From Candidatus Babeliales bacterium (lineage in GTDB: Bacteria > Babelota > Babeliae > Babelales > RVW-14), in contig JAIERW010000004.1 in the NCBI GenBank assembly GCA_019746485.1, positions 1-56,398 of the forward strand: DNA of 56,398 bases, in the 5' to 3' direction. The notes below the pieces were generated by a model. The model saw only the letters and a list, made by a program, of their open reading frames with translations, was not told the DNA's origin and did not search any database. The stretch's first letter is position 1. Each line of letters opens with the position of its first letter. This document shows positions 1 through 10,600 of this stretch, piece by piece. The position numbers were made by a program, and so were the translations under genes.

Positions 1-2337
<2,337 letters not shown>

Positions 2338-2355
2338 AATAAGAATCTATTATTT

Positions 2356-2388
2356 AAAAAAGGCCCCGAAAATTCGGGGCCTTTTTTT
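2356..2388. terminator. Bidirectional rho-independent terminator
   Basis: A GC-rich stem (ggccccgaa / ttcggggcc) is flanked by six A on the left and seven T on the right. It can end transcription from gyrB on the plus strand and from the giant secreted protein gene arriving on the minus strand. Confidence 0.9.
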
Positions 2389-2406
2389 GTGTAAACAGTT
2401 TAGTTA

Positions 2407-5400
2407 TTAACGACTTGGTGCTGGTGGCTGTTGCGGCGTTGGGGGCATTATGTAGCCTGTTCCTGTTTGATAGCCAGGCATTGGGGCATAGCCGCCCATT
2501 CCTGGCATGCCCATTCCTGGAGTGACAACTGGTCGTAAGAAGCCAGTTTGTGCTACATCTGCTTGGTAGTACGCTTGCTGGGCGGTGTCTGATTGAGCTT
2601 GTACTTTTTGCAGTGTGCCTTGTGCGGCTACCGCTTGAGGACCTGCAACCTGAGTTGCTTGATAGCTTGCAAAAGCTGCTTGTTGTTGTTCGGTAAGTGC
2701 TCCAGGCTTTTGAGGAAGAGCAGCTGGTGGTGCTTGCATAGTTTTTAATGCTTCTAGCCCCTCGAGTGTGTAAACGTTTCTAAATTCTAGCGGAACGTCC
2801 CATGTGCTTATGCCAATAAATTTGATAGTTTTCCAAGGATAGGGATCTTGCCATTGCATAATAATATTTTTGCCAATCTGGTCGCCAGAACCCATGCTGA
2901 CCATGCCGTCGTTAAGACCAATCCAATAAGCTTTGAACTCTCGTTGAGAAAGCTGAGAGGAGCGGTGAGCTTTGGTGGTGATATCAATTTCTATTGCTGA
3001 GCGGCCAAGGCTTTGAATGCGTGTTACGTCTTTGCTGTTGTCCCAAGCGCCAATCACCGTTTCGTAAAGTTCCGTGTCGGTATTGCGCACGTTTATTGCA
3101 TCTTCAGAAAAACATACAAAGATATCGCTTTTACCGCGAACTTCAAAAATAAGCCAACCAAGATTTGGAGTTTTTAGCTTCCATGGAATCCAAATATACT
3201 CGCCATAAAGAGGTGGCAGCGTAAAAGCAAAGTCTGGATCTTGTAAAGAAGCATTAAGAAATGTTTTGCCAATATCCGCTATGGTGAAATACCATTTATC
3301 TTTTGCAGCACTATCTTTCTCGTTTTGTGCGTCAGCAAGATAAGGATTTGAATAAGCGCGTACCAGTACGTCAAGAATAATCATGAGCTGATCTGGATTG
3401 TCTGGGTAATATCTTCTGATTTTTTCAAGATCGTCAAAAATATTTTTCTTAATTGTGTCGTTTTTTATAACCGATGGATGAATTATATTGCGCAAAATAT
3501 CAATGTAGATTTTTAACAACACTGCATAGTGGCTTGGGTCTGAGAAGGTGAACTTCTTTGTTTCTTCCAGTCTTTGAGCAACAGTTGCCACACTTTGTTG
3601 CGCTTCAACAGGGACTGATTCAGTAGCACCAAGCCCTTTTGTAGGTTGTTCAACATAAACATAGGTATTTTGAGCGCGGAATCCATATTGTGCGTCAACA
3701 CGCATCTTTTGTGCTTCGTCGGTTAGCTCTTCCGCTTTTATTTCACCAGCGGCGCGCACGCCAGCACCTGCTGTTGCTGCTGATATGCCAACACCGGCAG
3801 CAACTCCTGCAACTATCATTGAAATAGGATCTACCGACATGGCAGCAGAGCCAGCAACTTGCAAGGCTAGTTGGCTTGCTGCTTGCAAAACACTTCCCGA
3901 AGCTTCGGCCATTTTGGCTATTTTGTTAGCTTCTATTTCTTTAAGAATAGCGCCTTGTTGGAGTAATATTTTTCCTTGAGCTTCTCGTGGTTGTTGGACA
4001 ATTTGTACCGTTGGTGCACCTTGTACGTCGATATCAATTAAAAAGATATACTGTGCGTGTTGTTGTGGCGTGCTGATAACGCTAAATGTTTTGCCACTTA
4101 TCATGTCTTTCATGGTTACGAATTGTCCCGTTTGAATAAAGTCGTATCTAAATGGTCGGTGAACGGTCATTGTGCCTTTGTAAGGAAGGCGCTTGAGTTG
4201 CTGTTCAGAAGCAATAAGTTCTTTGTCTATGCCAATAGTAACAGGTGGAGCAATTTCTATGTTACTCATTTTTTGTTCATGATCAGCTGGCTGAAAGCCA
4301 AGTTGTGTAATATCTTCAAGAGCTTGGCGGTCTTGCCATGCCATAAATACATTGTCGCCAATTTTGCCTTGACCAAGCATAAGAGCTCCACCAAAAATAC
4401 TTACCCAGAAATCAGTAGGTTTGTCTTGGTACACGCGCGCTGTAGGCAGTAACTCAGTCAGTAATTGGTAGACTACGGTACCATTACGTTCAATTTGAAG
4501 AAATTTATTGTTGTTTGCCCCAATAATAACTTTGTATCTGTCGCCTTTTTTATTTTGTAACACTACTGATACTGAATGTTTGGCTTGAGCAGTAAAAGCA
4601 ATACTTGCTTCATTGGGAAGACGCACGGGAATATCAATAAACTCAACTTTGTTGCCGCCAGCAGGTAATGTAATATCATGCTCAAGTTTTGCGTACGTTT
4701 CTTTTTCTGCAATTGCATGAAGTGCTTTGCCTACTTGAATTTCGGCGTAATCAACCGGTGCATCATGCGAACTAAAACCAACATAATTGATTGGTGTGGT
4801 ATCTGGTGAGTAAGCAGACATTATAATGCCACTTCCCGGCATACCAACCCCAACAAGAACTAAACCATTAGTAATAGAAACCCAGTACGGAATAAATCGA
4901 CCGGGTATTGCATGAGCCTGTGGTGCTTCTGCTATAAGTTTGCCATCGAGTAATATTTGAGATGTTGTATTGTTGATACCGCCAATAATAACCTGCCATT
5001 TTGCTTGTGTATCCCCTTGTGCATTGAAAGCAACTTCTATGCCGCCATGGTCAGTGGCGCGCGCAAGAAAGGTGACTGTTGCTTGGCTTGGTTGGTTAAG
5101 TGGTGTGTCGAGCCATGCAAAGCCTTTACTAAACATCTTATTGAGCGTGATCATGCGGTCTGGCCCGAAGTCCAAAATTGGAGGTTCTTTAGCAAAGCCT
5201 TCAAGTGTTAGCGATTCAAGGAGCTCATATTGTTGGTTTTTTAGAGCCCCTTGTGGTTTTAAAATACCAAGTTTATTTGTTACTAAAGGGTAGTCGGTAT
5301 TGTTACGTATCTCTTTTACAATGCCAAAACCTGCTGTTAGTTCAGATTTCACTAACGACTTTGTTGCCGTTGCTGTTGCCAGCGTTTTATCAAACCAGAA

Positions 5401-7515
5401 CCGAGTTCCTTTAATAGTATTAAAAATATCACGAGCGGTTTTCTTTGGATCTTTGGTATTAATTGAAGTTCCGGTATCAGGAATATCAGCTTCTGAGTTT
5501 ACGGCTTGCAAGGTAAAATATTGAGCGCCGCCAAGGTCTTGTTGTCCATAAAAATCTGGCTGCCAAGGACCGGTATTTTTGGCAGCTACTAGTATTTCAA
5601 AATGTTCTTTGGCATTAACCCAGCTGTATTGATTTACCCAGAGATTTCGTTCTTGGGCCTGTGGCGCCATGCTTTGAATAACAACCGTATCATGTGAGCG
5701 AATTGGGCCGGTTTGGTTATAAGGGCTTATCAATTTAAATGTTTGCCAACCGTCTTGCGCATGAGGATGATTGAGAAGAGAGACGCGAATATCAAATTGA
5801 TCAGGCTTCCACAAAAAGTGACTATCACTTACCCACCATTTCCATTCTTTGCTTAAAGATCCAGCTTTTTTAAGATTTCCTTCAGCTGCATACAATGACC
5901 AAATAGTTACGGTGTCGCCAAAATTTATAACGCTGTTTGAATTGTCGTCTTGTGCTGATGTGATGCTAAAAAAGCAACCAATGTCTTGGCGTTTATCTTG
6001 TGCTTGTACAGTTCGATCCTTTTTGCTTTGTGCTGTGCTTGCCTTAACTGATTGTTTTTCTTTCTTCTTTTTTCCTTTTTCTAATTTTTCTCCTGTTTCA
6101 GAAACAGGCCCTTCAAGTTTTGCCGTTTCTTTTTCTGTTTTTGTTTGCTCGATTTCTTTCATGCTTTCTAATACTTCTTGCGGTATATCAAATGTTATAG
6201 TACCGGTACCAGAACTGCCAACCAGCAATTGGTTAAAATTGTTTGGAGGGTCTTCTTGAGCATTTTGGTCGTAATAGCTGTCTGCATGAGTCCAAACACG
6301 CATAAAATCAACGTTTGGTCCGCCAATAATACGAACAACTTGAGTGCCTCGAATTGCTGATCCACGAGCTATTTCCAAAGCGGCAACGTCGCTTGGTGTT
6401 GGTTTATGTACTAAGAGGTTGTTTTGGCTATCTATTGCTACAATAGTGCCATCATGACCAATAGCAATGTCATTGAAAGAGTTCGTGCTTTCTATTGCTA
6501 TCCAGTCGGTTTTTTGTTTGCCGCTTTTTCCTGGCGCAAGTTTCCATGCATTGTTTGTATAATCAAGAAAGAGTATATTAAATTTGTCTTTAACCATTAC
6601 TTTTTTTGGGTTGCCCATATCGAATGTTGCTGGTTTAATAACATCTACCCATGTTTTTTTAAAGCGATTAAAATTTTGGATAATTTGATTATTGGTTGCT
6701 AAAAAGACCTTTCCGTCGCCACCACATGAAATATGAACGCCACGTTCTGGCACTGCTTGCCAATCAGTTTGTTGTGTGACCGGGTTCTTTTTTCTCCAAA
6801 TATTATTGTCGGTATCGCGTGCCCAAATTTCATTTTTGTTACCAACGCTTAGTTGTGTAAATTTTTTGTCTTTTTGGCTGATTTGCTGCCATTCTAATTG
6901 TCCGTCTTCTTGATACCAACAGTTACCGTCTTTATCTAAGCCCCATAGTGTGCCATCAGCGCCAACAGAAAAATTTTGAAGCGCATTTTTTGGTGAAATA
7001 TCAGTCCAGCCATTCCAATCTTTGTCAAGCTTAGATAATTTTCCGTCTGTTGTGAGCCCAAAAATTAATGGATCATTGCCGCCATGCGCAATATCAATGC
7101 TTTGTAATGCTATTGCTGGCAGGAAAGTAAAGAGATCTTTAGAAATTTTTTGTTGGATAGAAGATACCAGCACATCCGTCTCTTCTTTTTTTGTTTCTTC
7201 TTTCTTTGGTTCTTCGGTGCTTTTTTTTGATTTTTTCCCAGCTTCTTTTTTCTTCTGTTTTTCAGCTTCTTTATCTTTTTTCTTTTGTTCGGCGGCCTCT
7301 TTCTTTTTTTGTTTTTCGGCTTCTTTGTCTTGCTTCTTTTGATCTGATGCTGTTTTTTTGTCAGGGGCTTGCTGCTCTTTGCCCTCGCTTTTGACGTCAG
7401 TTTTTTCTGGTGTTTCTTGTGAAGCATTGGCTGCAAACGTTATGCTGTGCATGCTGAATAATAAGTTTAAAATCAGCATAAAGACCCAAATTGGGTACGA
7501 TCTGTTTTGTTTCAT
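2407..7515 (-). CDS. Giant secreted protein: tectonin propeller plus three PF12248-type domains (paralogue 1)
   Basis: 1702-residue exported protein of unknown function. Residues 1-30 are a signal peptide (charged start, hydrophobic core, SITFAANA cleavage region). Residues 50-115 are a Lys/Glu-rich linker built from an 18-residue repeat. Residues about 138-395 hold six tectonin-like blades (for example GADGTLWGLDKDGN). Three beta-domains resembling PF12248, the farnesoic acid O-methyltransferase-type domain, sit at about 813-927, 968-1090 and 1452-1583; the last has LYETVIGAWDNSKDVTRI and FKAYWIG. An Ala/Gly-rich hydrophobic stretch lies near 1190-1260. The C-terminus is Pro/Gly/Met-rich and ends PPAPSR. 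PF12248-type domains are carbohydrate/lectin-associated rather than proven methyltransferases, so a surface or host-contact role is inferred. It has its own upstream element and terminator and is a full-length paralogue of the next gene. Confidence 0.85.
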   Translation of the reverse strand: MKQNRSYPIWVFMLILNLLFSMHSITFAANASQETPEKTDVKSEGKEQQAPDKKTASDQKKQDKEAEKQKKKEAAEQKKKDKEAEKQKKKEAGKKSKKSTEEPKKEETKKEETDVLVSSIQQKISKDLFTFLPAIALQSIDIAHGGNDPLIFGLTTDGKLSKLDKDWNGWTDISPKNALQNFSVGADGTLWGLDKDGNCWYQEDGQLEWQQISQKDKKFTQLSVGNKNEIWARDTDNNIWRKKNPVTQQTDWQAVPERGVHISCGGDGKVFLATNNQIIQNFNRFKKTWVDVIKPATFDMGNPKKVMVKDKFNILFLDYTNNAWKLAPGKSGKQKTDWIAIESTNSFNDIAIGHDGTIVAIDSQNNLLVHKPTPSDVAALEIARGSAIRGTQVVRIIGGPNVDFMRVWTHADSYYDQNAQEDPPNNFNQLLVGSSGTGTITFDIPQEVLESMKEIEQTKTEKETAKLEGPVSETGEKLEKGKKKKEKQSVKASTAQSKKDRTVQAQDKRQDIGCFFSITSAQDDNSNSVINFGDTVTIWSLYAAEGNLKKAGSLSKEWKWWVSDSHFLWKPDQFDIRVSLLNHPHAQDGWQTFKLISPYNQTGPIRSHDTVVIQSMAPQAQERNLWVNQYSWVNAKEHFEILVAAKNTGPWQPDFYGQQDLGGAQYFTLQAVNSEADIPDTGTSINTKDPKKTARDIFNTIKGTRFWFDKTLATATATKSLVKSELTAGFGIVKEIRNNTDYPLVTNKLGILKPQGALKNQQYELLESLTLEGFAKEPPILDFGPDRMITLNKMFSKGFAWLDTPLNQPSQATVTFLARATDHGGIEVAFNAQGDTQAKWQVIIGGINNTTSQILLDGKLIAEAPQAHAIPGRFIPYWVSITNGLVLVGVGMPGSGIIMSAYSPDTTPINYVGFSSHDAPVDYAEIQVGKALHAIAEKETYAKLEHDITLPAGGNKVEFIDIPVRLPNEASIAFTAQAKHSVSVVLQNKKGDRYKVIIGANNNKFLQIERNGTVVYQLLTELLPTARVYQDKPTDFWVSIFGGALMLGQGKIGDNVFMAWQDRQALEDITQLGFQPADHEQKMSNIEIAPPVTIGIDKELIASEQQLKRLPYKGTMTVHRPFRYDFIQTGQFVTMKDMISGKTFSVISTPQQHAQYIFLIDIDVQGAPTVQIVQQPREAQGKILLQQGAILKEIEANKIAKMAEASGSVLQAASQLALQVAGSAAMSVDPISMIVAGVAAGVGISAATAGAGVRAAGEIKAEELTDEAQKMRVDAQYGFRAQNTYVYVEQPTKGLGATESVPVEAQQSVATVAQRLEETKKFTFSDPSHYAVLLKIYIDILRNIIHPSVIKNDTIKKNIFDDLEKIRRYYPDNPDQLMIILDVLVRAYSNPYLADAQNEKDSAAKDKWYFTIADIGKTFLNASLQDPDFAFTLPPLYGEYIWIPWKLKTPNLGWLIFEVRGKSDIFVCFSEDAINVRNTDTELYETVIGAWDNSKDVTRIQSLGRSAIEIDITTKAHRSSQLSQREFKAYWIGLNDGMVSMGSGDQIGKNIIMQWQDPYPWKTIKFIGISTWDVPLEFRNVYTLEGLEALKTMQAPPAALPQKPGALTEQQQAAFASYQATQVAGPQAVAAQGTLQKVQAQSDTAQQAYYQADVAQTGFLRPVVTPGMGMPGMGGYAPMPGYQTGTGYIMPPTPQQPPAPSR
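7241..7348 (-). repeat. 54-bp tandem coding repeat (two units)
   Basis: Two diverged 54-bp units (7241-7294, 7295-7348) encode the Lys/Glu-rich 18-residue repeat with core KKKDKEAEKQKKKEA. The same unit occurs in the paralogue at 12833-12940. Confidence 0.7.
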
Positions 7516-7529
7516 TACAAATCTCTCTT

Positions 7530-7572
7530 GTTTGAGGGGTTAAGCGTTTAAATACTAAAAATAGTTTTTACT
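7530..7572 (-). promoter_or_regulatory. Conserved upstream element of giant secreted protein gene 1
   Basis: About 42 bp ending some 15 bp before the start codon match the same position upstream of the paralogue (13091-13132) at about 39 of 42 bases. On the minus strand it contains ctatttttagtatttaaacg, with TAGTAT or TATTTA as possible -10 boxes. No clear -35 box was seen. The conservation suggests a shared promoter or leader. Confidence 0.5.
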
Positions 7573-7623
7573 CAAGCTTGTGCGTTAAGAGTACAAAAAA
7601 ATTCTTGCAAATTTAAAGCTTCT

Positions 7624-7662
7624 ATTAAAAAAGGCCTTCGAGTAGCGAAAGCCTTTTTTAAT
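7624..7662 (-). terminator. Rho-independent terminator of giant gene 2
   Basis: An A-tract/T-tract hairpin (ttaaaaaaggc ... gccttttttaa with a partly paired cttcg/cgaaa extension) lies 25 bp past the stop codon of the gene ending at 7687. Confidence 0.75.
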
Positions 7663-7686
7663 AAACAAATGTTTATGAGTTGGTTA

Positions 7687-10600
7687 TTAGCGAGTGCGTG
7701 GTGGAGGCATTATTGGCATTTGGGGTTGTGCTGGATAACCGGGTTGTGGGTAACCTGTTGCTGGATAGCCCGTACCCATAGACATGCCCATGCCAGGCAT
7801 CATGCCTGGTCGAGGAGCCAAGTAACCAGTCTGTGCGGTATCTCCTTGGTAGTAGGCTTCTTGTGCGGCGTATCCTTGAGCTTGTGCCGTTTTAAAATCT
7901 TGTTGCTGTGCTATATTTTGAGGGCCTGCAGCTTGGGCTCCTTGGTAAGCGGCAAGAGCTGCTTGTTCTTGTTCACTGAGCGCTTGAGGTTGTACGGGAA
8001 GAGCAGCTGGCAGTACTTGCATGGTTTTTAAGGCTTCTAGACCTTCAAGTGTATAAATATTTCTAAATTGTAGCGGAACATCCCATGTACTAATACCAAC
8101 AAATTTCATGGTTTTCCAAGGATACGGATCTTGCCATTGCGTAATAATATTTTTACCAATTTCATCGCCCGATCCTACACTGATCATGCCGTCGTTAAAA
8201 CCAATCCAATAAGCCCTAAATTCTCGCTGAGAGAGCTGTGATGAGCGTAAGTTTTTTGTAATATCAGTTTCTGATGCTGAGCGACCAAGGCTCTTAATAC
8301 GTATTACATCTTTGCTGTTTTCCCAACCACCAATTACTGTTTCATAAAGTTCTGCATCGGTATTACGCACACTTACTGCGTCTTCAGAAAAGCACACAAA
8401 GGCATCGCTTTGGCCTTGAACTTCAAAAATAATCCAACCAAGATTTGGCGTTTTTAGTTCCCATGGAATCCAAATATATTCGCCAAAAAGAGGCGGTAGC
8501 GTAAATGCAAAATCTGGATCTTGTAGCGAAGCGTTTAAGAATGTCTTTCCAATGTCTGCCATGGTGAAATACCAACGATCCTTTGCTGCAACATCGCGTT
8601 TTATTTGTGCGTCAACTAAGTAAGAATTTGAATAAGCGCGTACTAGCACATCAAGAACAACCATGAGTTGTTCAGGATTATTTGGGTAGTATTGTCTAAT
8701 TTGATCAAGATCATCAAAAATATTCACTTTAACTACTTCGCTATCAACAACAAATGGGTGGGTTATATTACGCAAAATATCAATATAGATTTTTAATAAT
8801 ATTGAAAAATGGCTAGGATCGGAGAAGATGAATTTTTTAGTTTCGCCAAGTAGTTGAGCAACGGTTGCTGCGTTTTGTTGTGCTGCAGCAGGAACTGTTT
8901 CCAGAGCCCCAAATTCTTTGGTAGGTTGTTCAACATAGTTATAGCTATTGTGAGCTCGGAAGCCAAATTGTGCATCAGTGCGCATTTTTTGAGCTTGTGC
9001 AGTCATTTCTGCTGCTTTAATTTGACCAGCCGATTTTATTGCCGCGGCTCCTGTTGCAAGCCCTATTCCTGCACCACTTAATGCCAATCCGCCCAATGCC
9101 ATAATCATATTTGGTGACATGGCAAAACTGCCAGCTGCTTGCAAGGTTGCCTGTCCTGCAGCTTCCATAATGCTTCCTTTTGCGTCAGCAATTTTGGCGA
9201 CTCTGTTAGCTTCGATTTCTTGTAAAATTGCTCCTTTTTCCAGTGCTATTTTCCCTGGAGCGTCTTCTGGTTGTTGCATAAGTTGTATTGTTGGTAAACC
9301 AATTTCGTCGATATCAATTAAAAATACGTACTCTGCCTGTTGCTGTGGCGTACTTAAAACGCTGAATGTTTTGCCGCTTATCATATCTTTCATGGTTACG
9401 CGTTGATCGGTTTGAATAAAATCATATCTAAACGGTCGGTGAACACTCATAGTGCCTTTGTAAGGAAAGCGTTGTACTTGCTGTGCGTACGTTATTGGTG
9501 TTTTTTCAACGCCAATCGTAACTGGTGGTGCAATTTCTATATTAGTTATTTTTTGCTCATGATCGGAAGGTTGAAAACCAAGTTGAGTGATATCTTCAAG
9601 GTCGTCAGGGTCTTGCCATGCCAAGAGCAGATTGTCACCAAGCTTGCCTTGGCCAACCATAAGAGCGCCGCCAAGAATACTTACCCAGAAGTCGGTAGGT
9701 TTTTCTTGAGATAAGCGCGCAATAGGGAGCTGTTCGGTTATTAGTTCATGCACTATTGTGCCGTTACGTTCAATTTTTATGAGTTTATTGTCTTGGGCGC
9801 CAATAACAACTTTGTATTTGTTGTCGCCTTTTTTATTTTGTAGAACTATGGAGAGATCGTGCTTAGCTTGTGCGGTAAAAGCAATACTTGCTTCATTAGG
9901 AAGGCGAACAGGAATATCGATAAAATCAACTTTATCGCCGCCAGCTGGTAAGGTAATATCATGATTAACTTTGGCATACGTTTCGTCGTCGGCAATGGTA
10001 TGAAGTGCTTGACCAACTTTAATTTCGGTATAATCAACTGGTGCATCGTGAGAGCTAAAACCAACGCGATTAACTGGCGTGTCTTCAGGCATATAGGCAG
10101 ACATAAAAATGCTGGTACCTGGTGTGCCAATACCAACAAGAATGGAGCCCTTATTGATAGAAATCCAGTAAGGAATAAACCTACCCGGAATTGCGCGAGC
10201 AAGTGGTGCTTCTGCTATCAATTTGCCATCCAGCAATATTTGCGATGTTGTGTTGTTGTTGCCACCAATAATAATATGCCACTTTGCTTGTGTGTCGCCG
10301 CGCGTGTTAAACGCAACTTCTATGCCGCCATTATCGGTAGCGCGAGCCAAGAAAGTAACCGTTGCCTGTCCTGGTTTTTCAAGCGCTGTATCGAGCCACG
10401 CAAAGCCTTTGCTAAACATCTTATTGAGTGTGATCATGCGATCTGGACCAAAGTCAGTAATTGGTGGTTCTTTTGCAAAGCCTTCAAGAATTAATGGTTC
10501 GATCAATTCATATTTCTTGTTTGTTATTGAATCACGCGTAGGGCAGGTACCAAAATTATTGGTCGTTATTGGATAATCTGTATTGTTACGTAATTCTCTC

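Noticed and set aside
7022..7342. Plus-strand Ser/Phe-rich frame opposite the first giant protein
   Set aside because: Same antisense effect of the Lys/Glu-rich linker; the minus-strand gene has a signal peptide and paralogue support.
9961..10494. 177-codon plus-strand frame opposite the second giant protein
   Set aside because: The opposite strand encodes a conserved PF12248-type domain shared with the paralogue; this frame is not conserved in the paralogue.
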